Source: Salinivibrio sp. ES.052 (GTDB lineage: Bacteria > Pseudomonadota > Gammaproteobacteria > Enterobacterales > Vibrionaceae). From it: a stretch of DNA of 64,000 nt. A program made the position numbers and the translations under genes. Location of the stretch: positions 1,706,251-1,770,250 of the forward strand of contig NZ_FSRI01000001.1 in NCBI RefSeq assembly GCF_900141775.1, in the 5' to 3' direction. This document shows positions 30,801 to 38,735 of the stretch, one piece after another (the stretch's first letter is position 1; each line of letters begins with the position of its first letter). The notes beneath the pieces were generated by a model. It had not been told where the DNA came from. It did no database searches and saw nothing but the letters and a program-made list of their open reading frames with translations.

Positions 30801-30815
30801 GCGCAAAGGACTGCC

Positions 30816-33434
30816 ATGACAGACACAGTGATTACGCCACAGCTCTTAGGGGATGAACAGCTCGCTCCCGTGACTTTAAAAGCACAGTTCCAGCAACTGC
30901 TTGAGCAACAAAAGCAGGATTTTTTGGCTAATGTGCCAGTCGCAGAATTGGTTTACCAACGCACCGATTATATGGATGCATTGTTGGCAAGATTATGGCG
31001 TCACTTTGGTTTCGAGCAATCCTCACTCGCATTGGTCGCCGTAGGGGGCTATGGGCGGCGCGAATTACACCCACTGTCTGATATTGACTTATTATTGCTC
31101 TGCCCAACACCGCTAGATACACAACAGCAACAACGTCTCAGTGATTTACTCACACTGTTGTGGGATTTAAAACTTGAAGTGGGCCATAGCGTGCGGACCG
31201 TCGACGAGTGCATTCATGTCGGGCTGGATGACTTAACCGTCGCCACCAACCTACAAGAATCTCGGCTTTTGTGCGGTAATGCTCAACTTTTCGAAGCACT
31301 GGAAACCCGTGTGCATGATGACAGCTTCTGGCCCAGTGAACGCTTTTACCAAGCCAAAGTTGAAGAACAAAAAGCCCGTCATCGTCGCTATCATGATACG
31401 GCTTATAAACTCGAGCCCGATCTCAAACTCAGCCCAGGTAGCCTGCGCGACATTCATACCCTATCTTGGATCGCCCGCCGCCATTTTGGTGCCACCAGTT
31501 TGCGGGAAATGAGTGACTTTGGTTTTTTGACCGATGCCGAGTTTCGCGAACTGAACGAATGCCAAAACGTGTTATGGCGGATCCGCTTCGCACTCCATCT
31601 AGAGCTACGCCGCTACGACAATCGATTGACATTTGCACACCAAACATCGGTGGCGGAACTGCTCGGCTACCGCGGTGAAGGCAATCGCGCGGTCGAAACC
31701 ATGATGAAAGATTTTTTTCGTACCTTGGGGCGTGTGGGTGAGTTAAATAAAATGCTGCTTCAGATCTTTGATCAAGTGATCATTGATAACGGCCACACTG
31801 GCGACGTTGAAGTATTAAGTGACGATTTTCAGCGTTGCGGACGCACGATTGAAGCGCGCAAACCCGCGCTATTTCAAGCTCGGCCAGAGACCATTCTGGA
31901 TATGATGCTGCATATCGCTAACGATACCTCTATCGAAGCAATTGCGGCCCCCACATTACGCCAACTACGTACGGCAAGACGGCGGCTTAATCACTTTTTG
32001 TGTCAGCAAGAAGACGCTCGAGAGAAGTTTATGGCCTTGGTGCGTCACCCCAATGCTCTGCACAAAGCCTTTGGCTTAATGCACCGCCACGGGGTGATGT
32101 CCGCCTATCTCCCGCAGTGGAGTCAAATCGTCGGACAAATGCAGTTTGACTTGTTCCACGTTTACACCGTCGATGAGCACACCATTCGCCTGCTCAAACA
32201 TATGCGTTTGTTCGACGACGAAGCAAATCGTGAGCGTCACCCTATTTGTTGTGATGTTTTCCCCCGCCTGGCACGGCGCGAGCTTTTACTGGTTGCAGCC
32301 ATTTTCCATGATATCGGCAAGGGACGCGGTGGCGATCATAGTGAAATTGGCGCCATTGAGTCACATGACTTTTGCTTAGAGCATGGCCTGTCAAAACCAG
32401 AAGCGAACATTGTTAGCTGGCTCGTCCGCAATCACTTACTGATGTCAGTCACCGCACAGCGCCGCGATATTTACGATCCTGATGTGATCACCGACTTTGC
32501 CAAAGAAGTACGAGATGAAGAGCGACTGGATCTACTGCTGTGTCTGACGGTGGCAGATATTAATGCGACCAACCCAGATTTATGGAACAGTTGGAAGCGG
32601 ACACTGATCGCGGAACTGTATTACTCGACACAAAAAGCACTACGCCGTGGCTTAGAAAACCCACCCGACGTGCGTGAACGCATCCGTCACAACAAGCACC
32701 TAGCCGCCGCTATGTTGCGTAAACAAGGCCATAGCCCCAGAGACATTGAAGTCTTGTGGCAGCGCTTTAAAGCGGACTATTTTCTTCGCCATACCCATAA
32801 ACAAATCGCATGGCATAGTGAGCATCTACTGCATCATACCGACGAAAAACCGCTCGTGCTCGTCAGTAAAAAAGCGACGCGGGGGGGCACAGAAATATTC
32901 GTCTACTGCCAAGATAGGCCCAGCTTATTTGCCCGAGTGGTTGCTGCTTTGGACAAGAAAAACCTCAGTGTCCACGACGCACAGGTAATGACTAGCAAAG
33001 ATGGTCATGCGCTTGATACCTTTATGGTATTGGATCAGAACGATGAGGCTATCCCATTAGACCGTCACCCGAGAATCATTGAAGGCGTTGATAAGGCACT
33101 TGGCGAAACGGGAAAAATTACCATCCCTAAACGTCGCGCCTCGCAAAAGCTTCAACATTTTTCAGTCAAGACCCAAGTGCTTTTTTTACCTACTAAGAAC
33201 GGGCGTCGCACCCTGATGGAGCTGGTCGCGCTCGATACGCCTGGATTGTTGGCACGCGTAGGGGCGGTGTTTGCTCGGCAAGATGTATGTGTCCACGCTG
33301 CGAAGATTACGACCATCGGCGAACGCGCGGAGGACTTTTTTATTGTCACTGACGCACACAACCAAGCGCTCACGTCAGAGCATCAAGCGCAATTAAAGGC
33401 GGCACTCGAAAAAGCCCTTACACGAGCAAAATAA
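30816..33434 (+). CDS. glnD: [protein-PII] uridylyltransferase/uridylyl-removing enzyme
   Basis: An 872-residue bifunctional nitrogen sensor: it uridylylates PII proteins when glutamine is low and deuridylylates them when it is high. Domains in order: nucleotidyltransferase (GGYGRRELHPLSDIDLLLL, about residues 75-93), the PII-UTase central domain, an HD domain (AAIFHDIGKGRGGDHSEIG near residue 500) and two C-terminal ACT domains (about 695-870) that bind glutamine. It starts with an AAAGGA ribosome site. Relevance: the PHB operon in this window has a sigma-54 promoter, the sigma factor of nitrogen control. Confidence 0.98.
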   Translation: MTDTVITPQLLGDEQLAPVTLKAQFQQLLEQQKQDFLANVPVAELVYQRTDYMDALLARLWRHFGFEQSSLALVAVGGYGRRELHPLSDIDLLLLCPTPLDTQQQQRLSDLLTLLWDLKLEVGHSVRTVDECIHVGLDDLTVATNLQESRLLCGNAQLFEALETRVHDDSFWPSERFYQAKVEEQKARHRRYHDTAYKLEPDLKLSPGSLRDIHTLSWIARRHFGATSLREMSDFGFLTDAEFRELNECQNVLWRIRFALHLELRRYDNRLTFAHQTSVAELLGYRGEGNRAVETMMKDFFRTLGRVGELNKMLLQIFDQVIIDNGHTGDVEVLSDDFQRCGRTIEARKPALFQARPETILDMMLHIANDTSIEAIAAPTLRQLRTARRRLNHFLCQQEDAREKFMALVRHPNALHKAFGLMHRHGVMSAYLPQWSQIVGQMQFDLFHVYTVDEHTIRLLKHMRLFDDEANRERHPICCDVFPRLARRELLLVAAIFHDIGKGRGGDHSEIGAIESHDFCLEHGLSKPEANIVSWLVRNHLLMSVTAQRRDIYDPDVITDFAKEVRDEERLDLLLCLTVADINATNPDLWNSWKRTLIAELYYSTQKALRRGLENPPDVRERIRHNKHLAAAMLRKQGHSPRDIEVLWQRFKADYFLRHTHKQIAWHSEHLLHHTDEKPLVLVSKKATRGGTEIFVYCQDRPSLFARVVAALDKKNLSVHDAQVMTSKDGHALDTFMVLDQNDEAIPLDRHPRIIEGVDKALGETGKITIPKRRASQKLQHFSVKTQVLFLPTKNGRRTLMELVALDTPGLLARVGAVFARQDVCVHAAKITTIGERAEDFFIVTDAHNQALTSEHQAQLKAALEKALTRAK

Positions 33435-33494
33435 CATGATTAAGCGGTGAGTACTGTGCTCACCACGATAACGATGTCTAACCATGAGGTGACT

Positions 33495-33872
33495 ATGTAC
33501 CAACAGTTAAAAAACATCGGTGTTGAACATCCTGAAAAAATCGAGCGCTACTCGCTACGCCAAGAAGCGAGTTATGACACGCTCAAAATTTATTTTAGTA
33601 AACAAAAAGGCGATCTTTTTGCACGGAGCATGAAGTTTAAATACCCACGACAACGCAAAAATGTGGTGGTCGATAGTGGCACCGGCCGCTCACGGGAAGT
33701 CACGGAGATCAACCGTAGTCTTTCCTTGGTCATTGATGAACTCGATCAAATTGTCCAACACGAGCACACTGAGCAAGATGTGAAACAGAAAGTGCTCACA
33801 GACTTACGTCACTTAGAAAAAGTGGTCACCAGTAAGATCGCAGAAATTGAAGCAGAGCTAGATAAACTTTAA
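33495..33872 (+). CDS. DUF3461 family protein
   Basis: A 125-residue charged protein downstream of glnD. I recognise the DUF3461 family start MYQQLKNIGVEHPEKIERYSL. The sequence shows a central basic stretch KFKYPRQRKN and a helical acidic C-terminus likely to form a coiled coil; no membrane segment. ATG 33495 has GAGGTG 4-5 nt upstream; the 16-codon upstream extension is not conserved-looking. The gene lies 60 nt after glnD and is probably co-transcribed. Function unknown. Confidence 0.82.
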   Translation: MYQQLKNIGVEHPEKIERYSLRQEASYDTLKIYFSKQKGDLFARSMKFKYPRQRKNVVVDSGTGRSREVTEINRSLSLVIDELDQIVQHEHTEQDVKQKVLTDLRHLEKVVTSKIAEIEAELDKL

Positions 33873-33897
33873 TCGACGATACAAAAAACATGGGTAG

Positions 33898-33923
33898 CAC
33901 AATAGGGTGAACCACCCTATTGT
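33898..33923. other. long perfect inverted repeat between convergent DUF3461 and truC
   Basis: CACAATAGGGTG and CACCCTATTGTG flank a 2-nt loop. The truC stop codon (TAG, 33917-33919) lies inside one arm. A T run follows on the minus strand only 10-15 nt later (near 33883-33888), so it is a poor classical terminator, but it can cap the 3' ends of both convergent mRNAs. Confidence 0.6.
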
Positions 33924-34660
33924 GATGACGAAGGCGCTTCCCAACCCAGTGCGTACAAGATGTGTTGCCAGGTTGTATCCACAGGCGCATGAATATTAAT
34001 AAGTGCACCGCTTACTGGATGCGTGAGGGTCATCTCGCTGGCATGTAATAGCAGCTGGTGACAATTAAAATGCTCCCGGAATACCCGATTATGTCGACCA
34101 TCGCCATGGGTGGTATCGCCGACAATCGGATGGCTTAAATGATGCATATGACGACGCAATTGATGCTTACGTCCAGTATGAGGCTGCATTGCCACCAGGC
34201 TATAGCGACTGGTCATATATCGTCCAGTTGCTATCGGTAACTCAACCGTCGCCAGAGGCTGATAATCAGTCACCGCCGGCTTTGCCGTCGGTGGTTGACT
34301 GGCATGTTTATCCGCTATTTTGTCTTGTTCTTCCACCAGCGGGTAATCGAGTTGGCCGGCATCGGAAACCCAGCCTCGTACAATGGCATGGTAAGCTTTT
34401 TTGACCTGCCCTTCGGCAAACTGTGGCATCATCTGAGAGGCCACCTCACTAGATAACGCAAACACCAAGACCCCGGATGTGGGCTTATCGAGCCGGTGCA
34501 GAGGGTAAACGTACTGACCGATCTGATCCCGCAATGTTTGCATCACAAATCGGGTTTCCCCTTTGTCCAACCAAGAACGATGGACCAGCATCCCTGATGG
34601 TTTATTCACCACCACCAAATACTCATCTTGGTATAAGATGTGAAGCGGTGTGTCTGTCAT
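33917..34660 (-). CDS. truC: tRNA pseudouridine(65) synthase TruC
   Basis: A 247-residue RluA-family pseudouridine synthase acting on U65 of tRNA. The catalytic motif HRLDKPTSGVLVFAL (catalytic Asp) is at about residues 55-69, preceded by VVNKPSGMLVHRS; PHTGRKHQLRRHMHHLSHPIVGD is the usual downstream block. The start overlaps the yqcC stop (ATGA), reproducing the E. coli yqcC-truC pair beside syd. Confidence 0.95.
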   Translation of the reverse strand: MTDTPLHILYQDEYLVVVNKPSGMLVHRSWLDKGETRFVMQTLRDQIGQYVYPLHRLDKPTSGVLVFALSSEVASQMMPQFAEGQVKKAYHAIVRGWVSDAGQLDYPLVEEQDKIADKHASQPPTAKPAVTDYQPLATVELPIATGRYMTSRYSLVAMQPHTGRKHQLRRHMHHLSHPIVGDTTHGDGRHNRVFREHFNCHQLLLHASEMTLTHPVSGALINIHAPVDTTWQHILYALGWEAPSSSQ

Positions 34661-34977
34661 TGATCGGAAAACAAGTTATCAATGCGAACAACAACGGCAA
34701 CCACATCACCGTGGCCTGCATGCCCTTTCATTGCTTCTTCCACGTACGGTGAGATTTCGAAGTTACGTGGTAAAGTTTGCTCTGTATCGATAAGTGCTCG
34801 CATATTAGGCACAAAAATCCATTGCAACCATTCGTGACATAAAAGTGTGTCGACGGCAAACGGTTCGGTGCTGGCCAAACGCTCCGCAGACGGTGGCGTC
34901 GACTGCCATAACGCGTGATCGTTTAGCACTTGTTCTAGTTCATCAAGGAGTGGTTCACATTGTTGGCGAAGAGTCAT
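34657..34977 (-). CDS. yqcC: YqcC family protein
   Basis: A 106-residue small helical protein of the YqcC family. The conserved core FAVDTLLCHEWLQWIFVPNM is at about residues 40-60, with LPRNFEISPYVEE downstream. I take ATG 34977 (MTLRQQCEPLLDELE) with GAGG upstream; the longer frame adds a hydrophobic 27-residue segment that is untypical. Function unknown; coupled to truC. A role beside queF or rRNA/tRNA modification is suggested only by synteny. Confidence 0.85.
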   Translation of the reverse strand: MTLRQQCEPLLDELEQVLNDHALWQSTPPSAERLASTEPFAVDTLLCHEWLQWIFVPNMRALIDTEQTLPRNFEISPYVEEAMKGHAGHGDVVAVVVRIDNLFSDQ

Positions 34978-35117
34978 TGACAACCTCATCATCATTCGAA
35001 AGATAAAGCGCGAAGCATAGCACGAACCGATCAAAGACAACATCAACAAGGCGAGCATAGCAGGGATAAAAACTGATATACTCGCGGCTAATTAAGCGAT
35101 AACGAAGAGCGGATATC

Positions 35118-36161
35118 ATGCAAACGGTTCACGCCCTCAGCACCCTATTTGATCAAGCAGGTTGCCAATTCAGTGTCTATGATTTAGGCCGCCGTGTTTG
35201 CCGCCTAAATGATACATCATTTCGTGCCGTCGAAGACAATCAACAACCTTACCCTCATCCATTACGCCAACACGCCCATATGGCCGTGGCTTTTTGGCCA
35301 CAAGGTGGCGCACCTTGGGTATGGTTTTTAAAAATGCCTTTAGATGAGCGAGGGTTATTAAATCACACCGCAATGGGTGATTTCCTTCAGTATGTCAGCG
35401 CTGCAATGGGCGAGAGTCTGACCGCAACGCCAAATAAAGCACAGCGAGAAAAATTAGCCACTAATCCTTATACCTTTACCCCTACGGATGACAAAATGGC
35501 GATGTTTCATGCTGCACTGACTTATCAGCTCGGCCGTCCCGCTAGTCAGTACTATGATCATGCTCAGCATTATTTAAATGGCGAATTAGGCTGGGATAAT
35601 TGGCAAGGTGTCGGCCTACAGGGGCTGGCAGATACGTGCGTACGCATGCAAGAACAAAACAATGCGACCCGAGTACGCAAAGCACTCAACAATCTACCCA
35701 CTACACCACTATACGCGCTGCTTGGTTGCTTAGAGCACTGTGACGTTAACGACAAACTGGCGGGCAATTTACGCGAAATGTTCACGCGTATGTGCCAAAG
35801 CCGAGAAGTCGATATCTTTTTGGTGAGTGCATTACTTCGAGCTCACGCCGGCGCGCCAAACGCCACTCGTCACCTTTTCATTGAGGCCGTACTCGAGAAA
35901 CCAGAGCTACAGCATCGAGAAATATTTGTCGCAATAGCTGGTCGCTGTTGGCAAAGTTTGACTGACGATACCGTCCTCGAACGCTTCTTGATCGCCTTGG
36001 CGAATCAACACGACTCAGCATTCTTTCAGCAAATTTACGCTGATTTAGTCATGCTGCCGCCACTACGTGGTGCATTATTAAATCGATTGTATGGCAATAC
36101 ATCTCCAGCGCTGACTCAAGCAATGGCTCAAATGCAACAGGCCGTGACGCGACCCTCATGA
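35118..36161 (+). CDS. DUF3549 family protein
   Basis: A 347-residue soluble protein matching the DUF3549 family of vibrios and relatives: N-terminal MQTVHALSTLFDQAGC, then FSVYDLGRRV and a central helical region. No catalytic motif or membrane segment is apparent. It is translated together with the following DUF3301 gene (stop/start overlap ATGA). Function unknown. Confidence 0.82.
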   Translation: MQTVHALSTLFDQAGCQFSVYDLGRRVCRLNDTSFRAVEDNQQPYPHPLRQHAHMAVAFWPQGGAPWVWFLKMPLDERGLLNHTAMGDFLQYVSAAMGESLTATPNKAQREKLATNPYTFTPTDDKMAMFHAALTYQLGRPASQYYDHAQHYLNGELGWDNWQGVGLQGLADTCVRMQEQNNATRVRKALNNLPTTPLYALLGCLEHCDVNDKLAGNLREMFTRMCQSREVDIFLVSALLRAHAGAPNATRHLFIEAVLEKPELQHREIFVAIAGRCWQSLTDDTVLERFLIALANQHDSAFFQQIYADLVMLPPLRGALLNRLYGNTSPALTQAMAQMQQAVTRPS

Positions 36162-36466
36162 TCACTGATCTTTTGACAATCTTACTGGTGATATTCGTCG
36201 CACTGTTGTTTTGGCAACAGCGACGACAATCCGAGCAAGCCCATCGTCACATTCATCGGTATTGTCAGCGAATGGAGTTACAGTTGCTGTCGATCGCACG
36301 CGGGCGTCATGCCATGATTAAGACCGAACACGGTTGGCGTTGGGTGACGCATTACTGGTTTGAGTTTTCAGCAACTGGCCACGATCACTACACCGGCCAA
36401 GCGCAACTCAGTGGGCTAAAGCTCAAAGCCATTGAGACACCTGTACATGCTATGCCTAGCCAATAG
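36158..36466 (+). CDS. DUF3301 membrane-anchored protein
   Basis: A 102-residue protein with one N-terminal membrane segment (about residues 5-20, LLTILLVIFVALLFW) and a soluble tail containing HRYCQRMELQLLSIARG and WRWVTHYWFEFSATG, the DUF3301 pattern. Its start overlaps the DUF3549 stop by 4 nt, so the pair is coupled and the products may act together. Function unknown. Confidence 0.82.
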   Translation: MITDLLTILLVIFVALLFWQQRRQSEQAHRHIHRYCQRMELQLLSIARGRHAMIKTEHGWRWVTHYWFEFSATGHDHYTGQAQLSGLKLKAIETPVHAMPSQ

Positions 36467-36654
36467 AAAGTGACTCTCTACCGTGCCGATGTTGTCGGCC
36501 ATAAAAAGTTGTGATGATTCGATAAGAAGAGAATTCGCACGTTAAGATAAGCTGTACTAGACTAGAAGTATGATGCACACGCGGACGCTGTGTTTAGCAG
36601 AGCGTGACAGGGAGTCACCGATGTGTCGAGCCAACAGCCTCGGCCGCCGGCTTT
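36467..36654. other. gap between DUF3301 and csrB, with a CsrA-type hairpin on the plus strand
   Basis: No ORF. On the plus strand it holds hairpin GCCGATGTTGTCGGC (36489-36503) and a perfect stem-loop GTGACAGGGAGTCAC (36604-36618) presenting AGGGA in its loop, the shape bound by CsrA. A -10-like TATGAT lies near 36569 but without a convincing -35. The tail may be the DUF3301 3' UTR. Confidence 0.4.
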
Positions 36655-36686
36655 AAAAAGGAAAGGGCGCAGCTTGCGCCGCGCCC
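36655..36686 (-). terminator. csrB terminator
   Basis: On the minus strand GGGCGCGGC/GCTGCGCCC (one G-U pair) closes a GCAA tetraloop and is followed by a T-rich tract. Confidence 0.9.
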
Positions 36687-37066
36687 TAGAGTTTTACTTG
36701 CAGCCATCCTGCTACTAAAAGGTGCTCCCTGCATCATTCCTTGATCAGTCGCCGATTCCTTCAGCGTCGTTCCATGTCTCTCCGTCTTGGAGGTGTCCTT
36801 TCGTCATCCTGACAAACCGAAATTCCCATTTCCGATAAGCTCTCCATCCTGGAGGTGTCCATGACTTCGTCCTGAAGTGGTCCTTAAGCCCCCATCCTGG
36901 GTTGTCCTAAGTCTTCCTGACTTACAAGCTTCCTGCTTGTAAAGAACGGCTCCATCCGTTGTCCTTTTTGCAATCCTTGCCAGCGCTTCATCCTGAAGTA
37001 CTGCCTCATCCTGAGGTACCAGATCCTTGGTGATTCCTGTTCCCTGTGTCAGTTCCCTTCCGACAC
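36655..37066 (-). ncRNA. csrB: CsrB-family regulatory RNA (CsrA antagonist)
   Basis: On the minus strand this roughly 412-nt RNA contains about 30 GGA triplets, ten of them as CAGGA, many displayed in the loops of short perfect hairpins: CCTCAGGATGAGG, CTTCAGGATGAAG, ACTTCAGGACGAAGT, CTCCAGGATGGAG, GTCAGGATGAC, AAGTCAGGAAGACTT. This is the architecture of CsrB/CsrC RNAs, which sequester the translational regulator CsrA. The 5' end forms a GTGTC...GACAC hairpin like E. coli CsrB. It ends in a 9-bp stem with a GCAA tetraloop (36665-36686) and TTTCCTTTTT. The position next to yqcC/truC and syd matches E. coli csrB. An 88-codon open frame inside it is incidental. Confidence 0.93.
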
Positions 37067-37071
37067 CCATA

Positions 37072-37099
37072 AGATTACGCGAATGAGCATTTGGAACAA
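37072..37099 (-). promoter_or_regulatory. csrB promoter
   Basis: On the minus strand, -35 TTGTTC (37094-37099) and -10 TAATCT (37072-37077) with a 16-bp spacer place transcription start near 37066, at the G of the GTGTC 5' hairpin. Confidence 0.7.
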
Positions 37100-37154
37100 G
37101 TCACTGTCACGTGCTTTATCTCTCACTTTCAACCCAAAACAGAAGGTTTGAATT

Positions 37155-37167
37155 TAACTTGTTGATT
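37155..37167 (-). promoter_or_regulatory. IHF-binding site consensus match
   Basis: On the minus strand AATCAACAAGTTA fits WATCAANNNNTTR at every defined position. It lies in an A/T-rich stretch between the csrB promoter and the distal activator box, where bending by IHF would bring the activator to the promoter. Confidence 0.6.
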
Positions 37168-37232
37168 TTAATTGAAAAAAATAAAAATAATACTGATTAT
37201 CTCAGTGAGATTCTGCTTATGTCCCACGCGCT

Positions 37233-37250
37233 TGTGAGAGATCTCTTACG
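37233..37250 (-). promoter_or_regulatory. GacA/VarA/UvrY upstream activating box
   Basis: The 18-bp element CGTAAGAGATCTCTCACA (minus strand) matches the consensus TGTAAG-N6-CTTACA with two outer mismatches, and its centre AGAGATCTCT is fully palindromic. It lies about 170 nt upstream of the csrB start, the usual distance for the response regulator of the BarA/VarS two-component system. The remaining sequence to DUF2789 (37251-37372) has no gene. Confidence 0.7.
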
Positions 37251-37372
37251 CAGGGAGAGGGCTTTTATCTCAGGTTCAGTTTTTCTCGTGTACTCGTGAA
37301 GAGGATGCGGAGGTATAACGCTCTAACAATTGCTATAGTGAGGATGACCCGTATCACACTGTAGGAGGCACG

Positions 37373-37606
37373 ATGGAAACCTTCCAACACGACTTACAGC
37401 ACCTATTTGAGCAACTCGGCTTGTCGACAGATAAAACAGCTATCGAACATTTCTTATCAAGTCACTGCTTGGTAGACGGACAAACTCTGGTCGACGCCCC
37501 TTTTTGGAATACGGCGCAACGTGCATTCATTGACGAGGCAATAAAAGACGATGCCGACTGGGCAGAGCAGGTTGATATGCTTGATGCGCTGCTGAGAAAG
37601 CCCTAA
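37373..37606 (+). CDS. DUF2789 family protein
   Basis: A 77-residue acidic protein with a textbook AGGAGG ribosome site. The pattern HDLQHLFEQLGLS...IEHFLSSHCL, DAPFWNTAQRAFIDEAI and DADWAEQVDMLDALLR fits the DUF2789 family. It is divergent from csrB; the GacA-type box lies 123 nt upstream and could in principle influence both. Function unknown. Confidence 0.85.
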   Translation: METFQHDLQHLFEQLGLSTDKTAIEHFLSSHCLVDGQTLVDAPFWNTAQRAFIDEAIKDDADWAEQVDMLDALLRKP

Positions 37607-37640
37607 CCTTGCTTTTTCATGGTATCGCTAGGATTGACTG

Positions 37641-37919
37641 ATGAGCTATCAAGCAGAACTAGAGCGAGCACTCAAGGTGCTTGCCGCAAAAGGACAGAGC
37701 GCCACTGTGGCAACATTAAAAGCCCAGCTCAATACGCAAGTTCCCTTACCCTTGATTATCCAAGCGGTGAAAAGCGCGAAGACTAACACCCCGCTGCCAC
37801 AGCTGCCTACCGTTGACGTGGCGGTGTCTGACACTGAGCGTATTAGCCAACTCGAACGGCAGGTTGCCGACTTGAGCCAACGATTAGCGACGCTCGAAAC
37901 GCAGTGCGAAACCCCCTGA
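37641..37919 (+). CDS. small protein with C-terminal coiled coil, unknown function
   Basis: A 92-residue protein I do not recognise. Residues 1-48 look like a small helical DNA-binding-type unit (ALKVLAAKGQSATVATLKAQL, reminiscent of the N-terminus of KfrA-like proteins); residues 66-90 form a heptad-like coiled coil (RISQLERQVADLSQRLATLE). It follows DUF2789 by 34 nt on the same strand, so co-transcription is likely. An overlapping antisense frame of 154 codons is less protein-like. Its start has no strong ribosome site. Confidence 0.6.
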   Translation: MSYQAELERALKVLAAKGQSATVATLKAQLNTQVPLPLIIQAVKSAKTNTPLPQLPTVDVAVSDTERISQLERQVADLSQRLATLETQCETP

Positions 37920-37955
37920 CAACACACGGGTGCTATACCCCTCACTGGCTCAGGG

Positions 37956-38735
37956 CTACGACAATTTAAAGTCCCAAGAAAGATTAGAGACCAAGCGGCA
38001 ATTATCACACTTAAATAAGAAAATATCGTGTAGCGGGCTCTCAAGCCGCCAAGGCTGACCGCACTTGGGACATGGACGGTTAAGCTCGCTCTCTTTATCC
38101 TTCCCGCCAACACGATATTGATAATAATAAGTCGGTGTGCCGGTTAAGTACTCTATTCGCCCACGTAGGTCCCAACCGCGTTGAAATAAACGCGTGTTTG
38201 GGTTTTCAATTTCTTTTAAGCCTGCAAATTCGGCATCACTCGCCCCTGCCATCTGTAGTTCATCACACGCTTGCCACTCCGTTTGCCACTTAATCACCGC
38301 TTTATGATCACCATTAAACGTCGCCGGTAAGCGATACAGCGGGATCGGTAACAGGGAGTCCCCACAACGCAACGGTGAGCAGGTATGCACAAACGTTGTG
38401 TAAAGCACCTGCCAGCTCGGTGAGACACTCGATGCCGCCTGCTCGGAGTTCAGGTCACGACCCAATAGACGCACCTTGGGCTGGGTCAAACACGCATCTG
38501 CCAGTTGTTGCAACGCCTGTTTGACTTGTGGACTGTTAAATTTAGGCTGCAACGCTTCCTCATCAGGACAGACAACACGTAGCTGAAACTGACCATCTTG
38601 CATCAAGATAGGAAACTCTCGCCCAAGCACTTGGCCGTTATAACGAAGCGCATCCATTAACCCATTAAGCGTACGATCGACCGCGCTAACGGTCGTGTTA
38701 TCAAAGCACTCAAAGGTAAGCTCAGTTAGGATCAT
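37956..38735 (-). CDS. Zn-ribbon-containing protein (DUF2310)
   Basis: A 259-residue protein matching the DUF2310 zinc-ribbon family. Two cysteine pairs near the C-terminus, CPKCGQPW (about residue 223) and CDNCRLV (about 243), form the predicted zinc knuckle. The rest is a globular alpha/beta region without recognised catalytic motif. The start overlaps the syd stop (ATGA), so the two are translationally coupled, an arrangement common in vibrios. Function unknown. Confidence 0.82.
   Translation of the reverse strand: MILTELTFECFDNTTVSAVDRTLNGLMDALRYNGQVLGREFPILMQDGQFQLRVVCPDEEALQPKFNSPQVKQALQQLADACLTQPKVRLLGRDLNSEQAASSVSPSWQVLYTTFVHTCSPLRCGDSLLPIPLYRLPATFNGDHKAVIKWQTEWQACDELQMAGASDAEFAGLKEIENPNTRLFQRGWDLRGRIEYLTGTPTYYYQYRVGGKDKESELNRPCPKCGQPWRLESPLHDIFLFKCDNCRLVSNLSWDFKLS

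Noticed and set aside
36804-37070. 88-codon minus-strand frame between DUF3301 and DUF2789
   Set aside because: It lies inside the CsrB RNA; the repeated CAGGA hairpins explain the sequence and the peptide looks like a low-complexity translation of them.
37649-38113. 154-codon minus-strand frame overlapping the 37641 gene and the zinc-ribbon gene
   Set aside because: It overlaps the zinc-ribbon coding region in another frame and is rich in Ser/Arg/Cys in the manner of shadow frames.
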